Positions 25,939 through 38,765 of a DNA stretch of 64,000 bases are shown piece after piece. Source of the stretch: Schistosoma haematobium (taxonomy: Eukaryota; Platyhelminthes; Trematoda; Strigeidida; Schistosomatidae); NCBI RefSeq assembly GCF_000699445.3, contig NC_067201.1, positions 17,849,501 to 17,913,500 on the forward strand, written 5' to 3'. Both the position numbers and the translations under genes were made by a program. The notes below the pieces were generated by a model. It searched no databases and had not been told where the DNA came from. It was given only the letters and a program-made list of their open reading frames with translations. Position 1 is the first letter of the stretch; each line of letters opens with the position of its first letter.

Positions 25939-26490
25939 GTTATTATTTATTTCTATCTCATGTGATACGGGGTATCTATGCCTCACAGTGTGCACATTCT
26001 CATCGTTATTAGATTACAAATGAAGTTTTTTTACTGGTTTCAAAATCCCTAAATACTAACAAGTTCGTAGGCGCTTCGTCGCTTAAAGTTGGTTCTGTCC
26101 GAAGAAAGAACAAAGCTCAGTTGATAAAAAAGATGGCGCGGCATCTTCATAAATGTCAGTAATGTTTACGAAAAATACGTGGTCAAATAACTACGTTGGC
26201 GGCATTAAATCATTCAGCATCGCCTACCCTTATTCATAGGACACTTTAGTTACCATGACATGCAAATGTTGTTTCACCAACTTCATTCTTTTTTGTACTA
26301 GAATAGTTTATGCTTTACAGAAATAGTAAAATGTTACAAGTTAATTAAACCCAGAAAATCGCTGTACAAACACCAAATTAAATACGCTGCACAGCTTATA
26401 GTACGCAAAAGTGCCAAATACATAGTGAGTGGAGCAATGTGACTAAAGTAATGAAATAGGGGTTTGTTGTGTTCTTTACAGTTTTATTAT
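25939..26490. other. convergent 3' intergenic region
   Basis: A 552-bp gap between the stop of the zf-HIT gene (+) and the stop of the OCRE gene (-). Both 3' UTRs must lie here. I see no clear repeat or further gene. Confidence 0.5.
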
Positions 26491-29400
26491 TTACAACCCT
26501 GGGGGTGGCGGTGTTGAACTACGATGATCAGTTTCTGTATTGTCATCTGTATAAGGAACAAGAGGTTTAGACGACAAAATCTCAGTACCACTGTTAGTAT
26601 TGCCTGTGTTCCATGCTTTTAGTGATGCTTCTATATTATTTGCAGCGGCTGTTGTATTTTGATAAGCGATACAAAATCTACCACTGTCTGTAGAAATTTC
26701 TTTGTAATCTGGGTCGCTTGGTTCTTGTTGAGGTAATACACATGTTGCATACGCATAAGCAGCATAATCGTCTTTACCCGCACGTATCTCCGCCAATTGC
26801 GCGGCTACACACATGGCCGCCTTCTTAGCAGCTTCTCGCTCAGCCATAGCTTTGTCTGCGGCAGCTTGGGCTGCTACTGCTTGAGCTACATGCGCAGCAG
26901 CAAGTTCAGCTTGAATCAAAGTATTGGCTAAGATATATCGTCCTTCAGATTGAGACCAATAGTAGTACATTTGATTCGTTGAATCATAGAAATAACCTCT
27001 TAGTGGGTCATAATATAAAGCAGTTTCTGGGTCATAATATAAACCGGTAGTTGCTTCGTACTGTAATCGAGCTGATTCAGGTGGTGTACAAAACCTGCGA
27101 TCTCTTCTAATTTTATCCATGACATCGCTTTCTGTAGTATTGTGTGTACGAGCATAACACGTTAAAGCAGCTTGATATATCGAACCTGATGGCATGAGAT
27201 CCGAAATACGAGTACTTAGGTGCAATGCACAAACTTTGACCTGTTTTGAACTCATCGCTTCTTTATCACGAAGGGCCTCTCTAATTGATACTTTAAGTGA
27301 TTCTGAGTGCAAGTCTTCTTCATTGGATCTATCTTCTTCATCACTTTCATGAGTATTGCGCTTATGTTTTACACCTGTTTGCGTTGCTACATATATGTTA
27401 GATTTCATTGTCTTTTGTGGGTTCCATAAGACAGGCTGAGATAAAACTAATTCGCCACCGATTTGTTTCCATTCTGACCAGTTGAGATTAGTTGGCGGTG
27501 AATTTATCGGACGATGATGCATTGAACGTTGACAACCAAGGAAATCCAGATTTTCAGCGGCCCATACCTATATCCAATAAGTAACGGAACAATAAGATTT
27601 AATTAATGCTTTTATATATGATAAAAACTTATTAAGACCTTGGTAAATTTACACAACGTAATATGGTGAAATCATTGGGTAACATTCATTTTGGTCTCAT
27701 CAAAACAGTAAAGTATACGCGAAAAATATCACGGCTAAGATTTTCCTAAGAGGACAGTTCGATGTAAATCCTCTCTGTGGTATGTCTAAAAGTACTGTTC
27801 TAAGACATGGTTCTTATGAGTGAGTTGTGTGAAGATACATCACTAATACGTTTGTAATCATTTTCAGAGGCATATCTCATCCCTATAGCAAGTTTGTGCT
27901 TTGTAAAAAAAATTTAAAGGCAAGGGAAAATAACCCTCACTCCTAATTGAGGAACACTGCATAGTAGAACACTAATGTCACTGTTAAAACAAGAGTGATA
28001 TTATCACTAGAATTTCTATCCTACACTCCAATGAGTTATTAGGGGATAAAAATCTAATGCACAAACACCCTGTAAATCTTAGTAGCATAAACATAATTGG
28101 GCTGGGCGACCAAAATTTTTTTAGATATCTTGATATATGCATAGTCTAGGTGGTAAACGTTTCCAAATATCTGACAGCTTGTAATAAATATACAATAAAA
28201 GCTAAAATTCACTATGGGCGTACATTATAATGGTGAGTCTGTCAAGTGCATACAACCAAACTACGAAGTGTTTATGTAAAAATACTACCTATAAAACTCC
28301 GCCTGTAGCTCTTCTAGAGTTACTGCCGGTCCCAAGCCCGGGTAAAGGAGGAGGGTTGGGCATGGGGTTAGCGTCCCCATCCCGTAGAAAACTAACTCGC
28401 TAAAAAAACGCTTACCAGAAAAAATAATTCAAACCATTTTAACTCTGCCCTGAGAGTTAGAAGGTCTTCATTTAGAAGAATTATGACGCTTCATGGTGAA
28501 AGCCGAATTCCTTCGGAAGCCACGAGGCCGATGCCCCTTCTAACAACCAGAGCAAAAATTTTTATAGGTACATGGAACGTTAGAACAATGTGGGAAACCG
28601 GGAAGACCAGCCAAATAGCAACGGAAATGAGGAGATACAACTTGGCAGTACTGGGAATCAGCGAAACCCACTGGACCCAAGCTGGACAGAAAAGGCTAGC
28701 TACGGGAGAGATGCTGCTATACTCCGGTCACGAAGAGGAAAATGCTCCACACACACAGGGAGTTGCTCTAATGCTGTCCAAAGTAGCACGAAATGCACTT
28801 GTAGGATGGGAATCCCACGGATCCAGAATCATCAAAGCATCATTCAAAACAAAGAAGGAGGGGATCTTAATGAATATTATCCAATGTTATGCACCCACCA
28901 ATGATAGCAACGACGACATTAAAGATCAATTCTACGAGCGGCTGCAGTCAATCATAGAGAAATGCTCAAGAAAGGACCTCACCATTCTGATGGGAGATCT
29001 AAATGCCAAGGTCGGAATAGACAACACTGGATATGAAGATATTATGGGACGACATGGACTGGGAGAGAGGAACGAAAATGGAGAAAGATTTGCAAATTTG
29101 TGTGCATTCAACAAATTAGTCATAGGAGGCACAATATTTCCACACAAACGTATACACAAGGCTACATGGATCTCACCGGACCACACTACAGAGAACCAGA
29201 TAGACCATATTTGCATCAAAAAAATTCCGAAGGACAATGGAAGATGTGAGAACCAGGAGAGGAGCTGACGTAGCTTCAGATCACCACCTAGTTGTAGCCA
29301 ATTTAAAACTGAAGCTAAAAAAGAACTGGACAAGTGGACAAACAGCAATACAAAGGTTCAATACAGCCTTCCTTCGAGATACTGACAAACTCAATGAATT

Positions 29401-32400
29401 CAAGATAGCTCTCAACAACAGATTCCAAGCCTTTCAAGATCTACTGAAGGAAGAAGAAACTACCATGGAGGACAACTGGAAAGGCATCAAAGAAACATTG
29501 ACTTCAACGTGTCAAGAGGTTCTGGGCCTAAAGAAACACCATCATAAGGAATGGATCTCTATAGAAACACTGGACAAGATCAAAGAAAGGAAGAACAAGA
29601 AGACAGCAATTAACAACAGCCGAACACGAGCAGAGAAAGTCCAAGCACAAGCTGAATACATAGAAGCAAACAAGCAAGTGAAGAGGAGCATTAGAGCCGA
29701 CAGGAAGAAATACGTGGAAGAATTAGCAACGACGGCAGAAAAAGCTGCTAGAGAAGGAAATATGAAACAGCTCTACGATACAACGAAGAAACTATCAGGG
29801 AAATACAGTAAACCAGAGAGGCCGGTCAAAGACAAAGAAGGCAAGCCAATCACTGAAATTCAACAACAGCGAAACAGATGGGTAGAATACTTCGAGGAAC
29901 TCCTGAATGGGCCGGCTCCAATGAATCCACCGAACATCGAAGCAGCACACACAGATCTTCCTATAGATGTCAACCCACCAACGACGGAAGAAATTAGAAT
30001 GGCCGTCAGACAAATCAAGAACGGGAAAGCAGCAGGACCCGACAACATACCAGCTGAAGCACTGAAATCAGACATCGAAGCAACCACAAGCATGCTTTAT
30101 CTTCTATTCAAAAAGATTTGGGAGGAGGAACAAGTGCCGATGGACTGGAAAGAAGGACACCTTGTCAAGATTCCAAAGAAAGGAGATCTAAGCAAATGTG
30201 AAAACTACAGAGGCATTACACTACTGTCAATACCAGGGAAAGTCTTCAACAGAGTTTTGCTGAACCGGATGAAGGATACAGTAGACGCCCAACTTCGAGA
30301 TCAACAAGCTGGATTCCGTAAGGATCGGTCGTGCACAGACCAAATTGCAACACTACGGATCATCGTCGGACAATCAGTTGAGTGGAACTCGTCACTATAC
30401 ATCAACTTCATTGATTATGAAAAGGCATTCGACAGTGTAGATAGGAGGACATTATGGAAACTTCTTCGACACTACGGAGTTCCTGAGAAGATTGTCAATA
30501 TTATCCGGAACTCATACGACGGACTACAGTGCAAAGTAGTGCATGGAGGACAGCTGACAGATGCATTCCAAGTAAGGACCGGAGTCAGACAAGGCTGTTT
30601 ACTCTCTCCCTTCCTCTTTCTTCTGGTGGTCGACTGGATTATGAAGACCTCGACATCTGAAGGAAAACACGGAATACAATGGACAGCTCAGAACCAATTA
30701 GACGATCTGGACTTCGCAGATGACCTAGCCCTCCTATCACGTACACGTGAACAGATTCAGATAAAGACAGCCAATGTAGCAGCAGTCTCTGCATCAGTAG
30801 GCCTCAGCATACACAAAGGGAAAACCAAGGTCCTCAAAGCGGAGAACAGCAATCCAATCACCCTTGATGGCGAAACTCTGGAAGATGTAGAATCCTTCAC
30901 ATATCTGGGAAGCATCGTCGATAGACATGGAGGTTCAGATGCAGACGTAAAGGCGAGGATTGGCAAAGCAAGGGCAGCATTCCTACAATTGAAGAACATA
31001 TGGAACTCAAAACAACTTTCAACCAATATCAAAGTGAGAATCTTCAATACGAACGTCAAGGCAATTCTACTGTATGGAGTTGAAACTTGGAGAACTACAA
31101 CAACCACAATCAAGAAAGTACAAGTATTTATAAATAGCTGTCTACGCAAGATACTCAACATCCATTGGCCGGATACCATCAGCAACAGCCTTCTCTAGGA
31201 GAGAACAAACCAACTTCCAGCTGAAGCGGAAATTAGGAAAAGACGATGGAAATGGATAGGACTTACACTACGCAAATCATCAAACTGCATCACGAGGCAA
31301 GCTCTAACTTGGAATCCTGAAGGGAAGCGGAAAAGAGGAAGGCCAAAGAACACATTACGTCGGATAATAGAAGCAGATATGAAAAGGATGAATTACAACT
31401 GGAAGGAGCTGGAAAGGATTGCCCAGGACAGGGTTGGATGGAGAATGCTGGTGAGCGACCTATGCTCCTTCACGAGGAGTAACAGGTGTAAGTAAGTAAA
31501 GTACTACCTATAAAGAAGATTCGATAAAATAAGACATCAAGATGTGCATGAAACAGCAAGATGCCAGGGTTAGGGAGAAAGGGGAGAACATGTATTAAAC
31601 AAAGCACTGAGTAAAAACACAACCCAGGGCCCTTTTAATGTTTGCGAAAAACAATATATATTCAAAATACATTGTTACTAACTCTTATTTCAAATCTTTT
31701 CTGGTGATGTCTTAGTTGCCTCATCTAAAGGTACTTGAGTGAAAAGTGGATGTAAACTCAACTCCATTATCCTTTATGTCAGGATGACACGTCAAAAATT
31801 AGAACATTGTTTTCAATTAAATCCTTATCAGGCTTTACTCTAATATACAATAATATTTATATGCATTTATAAAATTATTATATCAATCAAGGAAGTCAGT
31901 GATAACAGTGGAAAAGATTACATAAATAAACATAATAAGTAAACAGCACGAATCGATAGCGTGATTACAGATGTATTAGTTATGGCAATCAATGTATCAT
32001 CAGAAAGTAGGTTAAGGACCTGAAAAAAACAGATGGAATAATGTTCCTCAAAAATTACGTAAGAAGAAGTATCCAACCAATTACGCAGTGAAGCGCATGT
32101 TTGGAAAAAGGGGTAAAGAAAATTAATGGGACGAGGAATATGGAAAATAATAATAAGTAAAATCGTTTACTAAGGCTAATCCGGCCAAGGGTGGAATAAG
32201 TCACGAATTCCTTACGAACCCAAAGAATTGGATTGTCAGCTGTAATCCCTACAGCTTCTGCAATGTATAAGCGACGAGATTGAACCTCATAAGGAAGACT
32301 AGTAGGCATACCAAAGATCACTTTAAATGACTTATTTCCTACTCCTACATGAACACTCGATCAAGTGTTATAAAACAGCTGTGTATTGTTTTCATGAAGC

Positions 32401-35400
32401 CCTTTTCCAACTGCGAAGAGAGGTCCTCATTAACTCGTCGGCTCAGTGGTCTAGTTGTGCGCACAATATAGCGCTCTCCACAGGAGTAGCTGGATTCGTG
32501 TTGAAATGCATTCAGATCCCTATGTGACTTTAAAATCATCACATCAATTTTTACTTAACGTTTATCTATGTTATCTATCCCACTGTTATCAATGACCCGT
32601 AAAATGCCTTGATTGGTTTAATAATTTCATACATGCATATTAAGCATCCTTATATACTAGAATAAAGCCTGAGAAGGATCGAATTGCAAACCTTATTGTT
32701 CACCTATATATGTTGTTTTAATTCACAATGTTGGGGATTTTCGGAGTCAAGAATTGTCTATTATCTAGTTTTTTATATAATCACACTAACAACAAATGAT
32801 GTGCGGTGTGGAGCCTCTAGGACAACATAAAACGTGCCCAAGCCATTAATATTAGTAATACCTATATAATTGTTCACCATTAACTTAGAGCTTTCCCAGA
32901 GGTGAAGTTGGCTATAACTTCCCTTTTGCTCACACTATGAAAGAAAACTTTCTCGGGTACCTAAAAGTGAGACTGGGTTAAAGGCAGTTTTTGCTAACCC
33001 GAAATCGTAAGTTCACTACCTAACGGACAACTGCATAAGGCTGGTTACACATTACCCTTTTGTGAATAGTTTTAGGAAAACTAGCTACTTACTTCTAAGA
33101 CCTTGTCGCTAAAGGCAGAAATCCATATAGCAAGGTGAGGTATACAGTTTTCAAGGTCGACCTTATCTAACTTCCTCCTTTCGTTGTGGGGAGGCAGTAC
33201 CGCTGTAGATGTTAAGTGTCTGAAGAAAAAAACCCTTAATGCCATCATACTCCTATACAGCCAGCAGTACAACTTTGGATCATGAGTTTGCTGCTTTTGG
33301 TCTTACTGCTCTTTGAACAGCTTGCCAGGCATGGTAGCACCTAAGAGAATGAGTATTCCAACCAAAACAGTCCGATCGGGTCATCACAATATTCAAGTTC
33401 AAGCACCACGTCAAGGTGACAGTCATGGTTGGGTTTTTCCAAAGCACATAATATTGGATATCAGAATAGGATGTGAGCGATTGTCGGGAGACGACGATGA
33501 TCAGATTGAGAGAGTAAACATCCTCAGCTCAAAACGTCAAGTTCTACAAGTATGTGGTAAGATTGCTCACGCTAATACGTAAACTTGACTCGCAAAGACA
33601 GTAATATCTTCCAAGAGTGTGAAACTATTGTTTTTGAAAAATACATAGACATGACCATGGTACTAACCAGTTAATGCACTTCATATTGCATGATATTGAA
33701 ATGCAATAATGAAAACTGATTTTATGAAAAGTATGGGCTAAAAAGAGGATTTTGTAGACTAACACGTTGTAAACCTGATTTAAATCCAATTTTAGCTCGA
33801 AAATCGCCTGATTTATCCCATAAAACCGGCCATTTTGTAATTCGGTTAACTTGTTTACACCAACTCCGCACTTCATCTGCTGGGCCCCATGTAACAACTG
33901 CGTATCCAACGTTGAACTGGGATAGATCACACTTTAAAAAAGTTTGAAATTACATAAACGTAAAATCAATTTCATAACACAAAGAGGAAAAAATTGTACA
34001 GAATATAATTAATTTAAATAAACTATCTAAAATAGATAGAAAAAATAGTATGTTACATCTAAAAACTATGAATTTATGACTTACCGTGACGTCTAAACTG
34101 ATATGGTTGAGGCATAAATGCCTCCATTTCGACGTCAATGTTAGTATACTACTAGATCATAACTTCTTGGAACGAATTAATGGAGAAATATATTACTATA
34201 TTAGTCTGAACTATCACCGAATTCAACTAATTTCCGCAAACCACTCAACCAAATGAAAAAGGTACCATTTGAAGATCAACTGAGAATAAGGTTTACCACA
34301 TACAATTTTATCATACTTTGAAAATTTTGAGTCAGTACTATCAATATCCCTTCGCATTGAATACAAATATTGAAAACTAGTGAGAAATATGTGTCTTTAT
34401 TAGTTGATATCAGTTGGCGGGATTTCTAATTAGAACGTTTCGAATTACACTGAAAACGTAATGAACAGTAAAATATCTGCCTGACAGACAGCTTCTTGAG
34501 AATTACGTAGTAAGAATCCTATTTTGTGAAATCATATTCTTCGAAGTACTAAAATCAATGGTAGAGGATAAACACTACTGAAAGTAAAACTGTCGTGGCA
34601 TAGATACATAAAGTCACTGATCACTTATTTATCTGAACACACAAATATTGGTACAAGAGGGAATCAATTACATATGCACCACATAATAACAATGAGGCCA
34701 GTAGTACTTATCATTGATGTGAGGGCTGTAATACTGCCCAGGTGCCCAAACCGAAACAGGTGGTTTTCCTAGGGGGCCACATCTGGAACCTTTGATCCGG
34801 AAGTCTAATTCATAAGACAGTGGAGCAACTTTAGGAGATGCACTCTCATGGTAACCGGTGACCAACATCTGGTTCGTACGCAATTTGTTCCTTCAGGATC
34901 CTGGAGCTCATGTGCACCATCGATTTGGAATCAGGGTCTCCCAACTCTCCTAGGTGGACCCTCCGTATCCACCAACCCGGGTAAAGTACCGAACATTTGC
35001 GTTTCGTTCTTTTAATTTCGTAAACAACACCCCTGCCACGAGAAGGACCTCCCTGGCAGTGGCTGTATACGCGTGGCCATGTGAGTGCATTTCGAGATGG
35101 AGAGCTAACTCTCCTCGCTCCGGTCGTACCACAGCATTTGGGGCCATTGATTGCTAGTTGGAGTCATATGAGCAAGTTCATATTTCTTGTTTGGATTCAG
35201 GGTGATGACCGTACCCAATGCTAAGAGACTGCAGGTGACAGGTGGAAATCGGTTACTGATGTGAATTGTCTTAATTTGGGCCTGTGTCTGTTGATGCCAC
35301 GTCTCAAATCGATTGTCTGCCTCATTTTCAGTCTGATATAGATAAGAAATGAAGATAATGGTCAAACTAAATATTAATACTCAAAAGGAAGTCAGTTTAC

Positions 35401-36853
35401 CATAACAAATTTTCGTGAATATGAACAGTAGCTCAACGCATCGTATTAACGATAATGATAATCGCATTGCTCTGTTGTGTTTTTAGTACAATTCTCAAGA
35501 TGTTCAAACAAAATCATTTTATACTATTTAGACATACATCTACAGGAGAAATAAAATTAAATAAAATCTTTAGAAAATAAGAATCATTACAGTGGTGAGT
35601 CATCTGTATGTTTTTGGTTAGGTCAGCTCCTACAAGTCGCACAATATAAGTACTAGGTGTAGTATTGCATGGCATGTTATTTCACGTGGATGAATTTTAG
35701 TGTACTACATCTCGTTATGCTAGTGAATATACAACGGGAACCACATGGACGGAGTGGATGGTGTATATATGACAGAATTCTGAATTTCGATAAACAACTA
35801 TGTTCATAATGAAGTTGAAAGATAAACTACTCACTAAACTAGTTGTTTTTGGTGATCTATGAAACACAGAAATCCTTCGAAAGTTCAGGAACAAGAAATG
35901 GGTAGCAAAACAAGGTAATAGGTGATATATGGGAAACCGCCGATCGTAAGATCAAGTAATGGCAAAAACATGTAGCCTCTACATAATAAAAAATAGCAAT
36001 AGCCTAACTTGACGTCAGTTTTATGAACGCACTATTAAATCGACAGTGTGATCCAGATGGCCATAGATACAAATATATCAAGGAATATGAAGTTCCTAGT
36101 CAGTTAGTGATATGAAATGTAGGACCTGGCACATGTGCACATAGGTAGTAGTAAGTATATGTGGTTACTGAAATATACTAATGGTAAATTTGATAGCGAA
36201 ACGTTTTCTGTAGCGTTACTCTAAAAATATTGTTAATCATAAAATCATTAATTTTGGAGTGGGAAATTTACCTGGGCTTTTGATACCTCTGAATAACGCC
36301 AACGAACAGCAGTATCTGGCCAGTATGCAGGCTGACAGATGACTACAAGGCACATGTATTTTTGGACATAATCTTGCAAGTTAACCTCACGGCTGGTTTG
36401 CCAGTCAATAAGTGGTAGTGATGGTAAGAATAAATAATCACATTCCACATCAGAAAGGTTCTCGAGTTTAGATACTGAATTAACTCTACTATTTTCATGC
36501 TCATCATGTGCAACCTCCTTATCAAGATTAACTAGAAAATTTCTCCAGTTTCCTTCAGTTTCTTCGATTGCATCTTGAGTATCCTGAATTTCTTCACAGT
36601 CAGAAAATTTAGAAAATAATCTTTCTAATCCATCTCTTGACTTCACACCCAATTTTTCATACATATCCGCATAAGAGTCAACACCTCTAAACATGACACT
36701 AATTCCTGTCTCCGTAAATACTTTGGGATTCGACTGGGCTTTTCTACGTGCACCCTGTAAGACATCGTCCAATTCTCGCGCACAATGACGTACTGATATC
36801 ACGATATTACGCTCTTCATCTGTCAGTTCTCTTTCTTGTTTTGCCCGTTTCAT
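26491..36853 (-). CDS. unrecognised multi-exon gene with OCRE-like C-terminal exon
   Basis: Exons inferred on the minus strand are 36853-36272, 33931-33775, 32320-32205, 32019-31969 and 27567-26491, whose phases all match. Possible extra exons lie at 35332 to about 35150 and about 34134-34083. The first exon (194 residues from ATG) is a polar N-terminus. The middle exons carry [27 protein letters not shown] and [12 protein letters not shown]. The last exon (358 residues) has an acidic stretch, then tyrosine-rich octamers ([30 protein letters not shown]) typical of OCRE domains, an Ala-rich predicted helix and a proline-rich end (TPPPPGL). OCRE domains occur in splicing-related and AGGF1-type proteins, but I cannot assign an orthologue. 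It may be two genes; the last exon is the firmest part. Confidence 0.6.
27568..28282 (-). other. intron sequence, no feature seen
   Basis: Unique AT-rich sequence between the OCRE exon and the RTE-like insertion. I see no supported feature in it. Confidence 0.5.
28283..28295 (+). repeat. target-site duplication, left copy
   Basis: TACTACCTATAAA is repeated exactly at 31502-31514, bracketing the RTE-like element and fixing both of its borders. Confidence 0.9.
28483..29268 (+). pseudogene. RTE-like endonuclease region
   Basis: From ATG 28483 this frame gives a complete AP-type endonuclease: [29 protein letters not shown] and NQIDHICI. The final SDHHLV block lies in the next frame. The two frames cross at a run of seven A (29218-29224), so a one-base slip there separates endonuclease from RT. 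The frameshift could be real or a sequencing/assembly error in the homopolymer. Otherwise every catalytic motif is preserved. Confidence 0.9.
29237..31495 (+). pseudogene. RTE-like reverse transcriptase with one in-frame TAG
   Basis: The frame carries the end of the endonuclease ([11 protein letters not shown]), a basic coiled linker, then RT blocks [64 protein letters not shown] and the active site [10 protein letters not shown] (FADD at 30713-30724). A TAG at 31196-31198 interrupts it; after the stop the same frame continues for 98 codons of family-like sequence ([21 protein letters not shown]) to TAA at 31493-31495. Related elements have Trp at the TAG position. Apart from this and the poly-A slip it looks intact. 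Confidence 0.9.
32430..32525 (+). repeat. short tRNA/SINE-like remnant
   Basis: CGGCTCAGTGGTCTAG matches the A-box start of the SINEs at 2.5 and 5.1 kb and is followed by TTGTGCGCAC. Homology fades after that, and no hammerhead follows. Likely a heavily decayed SINE head. Confidence 0.4.
33090..33300 (+). repeat. dispersed repeat related to 24121-24660
   Basis: Aligns with the block at 24240-24350 in the same orientation. It is non-coding here. It sits between inferred exons of the OCRE gene, so it is intronic. Confidence 0.4.
34625..35148 (-). mobile_element. RTE-like 3' end repeat, copy 3
   Basis: A longer copy of the family at 11556 and 14044. It begins with the TATTTATCTGAACACACAAA-type tail and contains both the 5' part shared with 14044 and the 315-bp block shared with 11741-12056. 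The possible exon at 35332 abuts or enters its right edge. Confidence 0.7.
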
Positions 36854-37080
36854 GGAATAAGAGAGTAAAATCCTAAAAAAATCACGCGAAATCTATAGTC
36901 CTTTTGAATGATACAGAACGCATCTGAACAAAAAGTATGTTTGTATGTATAAAATCTTCTGCAATTCATTTGATATTTGGTATATTACCTTCTAAGTAGT
37001 TAATATGATTGACACTCATATGATGGCAGGTTAACATATTAAAATGACGAAACTAGTTCTTCTTTACTGAAGAATAATAT
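36854..37080. promoter_or_regulatory. upstream region of the minus-strand gene (position only)
   Basis: This lies directly 5' of the ATG at 36853 on the minus strand, before retroelement sequence begins. It is called as a likely promoter from position alone; no specific motif is visible. Confidence 0.25.
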
Positions 37081-37690
37081 ATTATGGACTAGGGTGATAG
37101 CGCCTCTGGTAAGGCTCGAGATTACAGGAGGTATGTTTTAAAAAAAATACTGAATATCTCGAGTAAGACAAGGAGTGAATACATCTGGAGGCACTGCAAC
37201 TGATTACGAGCCTTGACCCGTCTCCAATTACGCGTTACAGTTATCGAACGGATCCCAACCAGTTAGTCTTCACTTGTCGATATGAGTCAACTAACAGTTA
37301 TTGACTTCATGAAAAGGTGCCACAGTTGAATCGAAAGCTCTTGGCTTTATTCCAACTTACTCCTACTCCAACAGACATTGACCGTCGAGTCCCGTAGTGG
37401 TTGGTCATGAATGATATCTCCCAATTACCTGTTTGCAAAGACCCACAGCCTTATCAACGGGCTCGCCTTGTCTGCTTAGTTCACCGTATTTAGCACCAAG
37501 ACACCTTACTCTGCTGTTCTATGATAAGTGATCAATGCTCCGAAGACACCTGCGATTAAAATCCTGTAGCCTATGCATATCTGATGCCTCAGAAGACCCT
37601 GTTTCACGGCAATATATTATTACAGAGAGGGCTACTGAGCTGCGAAAACGTAACTTGGTTGGTAAACGGATATCCCACTTGCACAATAAG
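37080..37690 (-). mobile_element. RTE-like 3' fragment
   Basis: On the minus strand 37680-37519 encodes DIRLPTKLRFRSSVAL, SVIIYCRETG and FNRRCLRSI, which match the C-terminal RT region of RTE elements (RL-KGRVY, CETW, FDHRCLR). The following sequence resembles the 3' part of the decayed element at 22.0 kb. It is truncated and non-functional. Confidence 0.6.
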
Positions 37691-37694
37691 TTCC

Positions 37695-37828
37695 TGCGCT
37701 CCCAATATCGGTGAAAATTTGGCATATTTTGGGGAAATTCCCCAATATTTCCCTTTTAACCCTGGTCAAGGTCATTTGAATTCGAGAGCTTCCCCAAAAT
37801 TTCCTTAAAGTTGGGAGCTCGGGCTATA
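37695..37828. mobile_element. short DNA element (MITE) related to the 15.8-kb transposon
   Basis: About 134 bp with inverted ends: a left end beginning GCGCTCCCAATAT and containing TTTTGGGGAAATTCCCC, and a right end CCCCAAAATTTCCTTAAAG then TTGGGAGCTCGGGC. The right end resembles 17029-17050 and the transposon termini. It has no coding capacity. Confidence 0.55.
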
Positions 37829-38526
37829 ACACCCTGTATACAAGGTGTCGATAATGCTATATCTAATTAGAACAATCATAGGTATATTGAACCTGGAATA
37901 TTGACAGCGTATCACAAAAGTTGTATGGGGACCCACAGATTTCAAAGTGTTTCATATGTGATGGACAAAGAACCATGAAAAGTTGTTATCTCTATAATTA
38001 TAGAGATCTTCTTACTTATTAATGAGTAAGAAAATCTCCTCTATCAGCGTTAACGGTGGACGGCTCAGACATAGGTGGAATACTCATTTTTTAACAAGAT
38101 TTACACATTAAAAGCTAACATCGCACAAGAACTTGCCGACTTGTCTTTGTAAGTTATGTAAATCAAACATAAGGTCAATAATCAAATAGAGCGGAATATA
38201 TTATTCATTGTCCAATGATGTTACTCAATACAGAGCAGATGATAAATTTAATCACTAGTTCATATAAAGTTATCGAACAACATATAAAATAGAATTTTCT
38301 CTAAAAGAAAAGATAACTTTTGATTCAATTGAAAGTTATCTCTTCATAAGCCTAGTTAGTAGGTTTGTTATAAGTTCAAAAAGTTATTTTAGGAAGAAAG
38401 CTTCAGTTATCCAAACAACCACCCCTGGGTATGTTTACACAGTATAACAGTTTTAAGGACAAATTCTGATGTCTTACGGGTACAAGGGCACTACCGCGAG
38501 AATTCGACAGGTACGTAACACCTAGT

Positions 38527-38700
38527 ATGTCTTTCAGTGATGTTTCTGAACCCTACGAAACACTTAAACGATCTATCCTTAAACGCGGAGACCTAACCGA
38601 TCGACAAAGGTTGGACCAACTACTAAATAACATCGGTCTGCAACACGGTTTTGCGACAGACATGTTGCAAAGCATGAGAGAGGTTGTCAGCCAGAGAATT
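38527..38700 (+). pseudogene. gag 5' fragment
   Basis: An ATG-initiated stretch (DRQRLDQLLNNIGLQHGF) resembles the start of gypsy-type Gag proteins and stops where a foreign AT-rich segment begins at about 38690. Gag-like sequence resumes past 38770 in broken frames. Confidence 0.5.
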
Positions 38701-38765
38701 CTATATTGTACCAAAATATAATATTGAATAAAGCCATTAATAATAATAGCAATAATAATAATAAA
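38690..38765 (+). mobile_element. 5'-truncated retroelement tail inserted in gag
   Basis: GAGAATTCTATATTGTACC, then ATAATATTGAATAAAGCCA and an AAT-type microsatellite tail, closely match 57510-57570 (GAGAATTCTACATTGCACC, ATAATATTAAATAAAGCCA). An AATAAA-containing 3' end with an AAT tail suggests a very short non-LTR retrocopy. Confidence 0.5.

Larger units (their letters stand above)
28296..31501 (+). mobile_element. full-length RTE-like non-LTR retrotransposon
   Basis: This 3.2-kb element is flanked by the 13-bp direct repeat TACTACCTATAAA at 28283-28295 and 31502-31514. It has a GC-richer 5' UTR (28296-28482), endonuclease and RT coding regions, and a short TAAG-type tandem tail, all typical of RTE elements. 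The coding region is almost intact, so the insertion is recent. It lies antisense inside an intron of the minus-strand OCRE gene. Confidence 0.92.

Noticed and set aside
29795..31185. Several minus-strand frames within the RTE-like RT
   Set aside because: They are shadows of the plus-strand RT frame, which alone carries the domain motifs.
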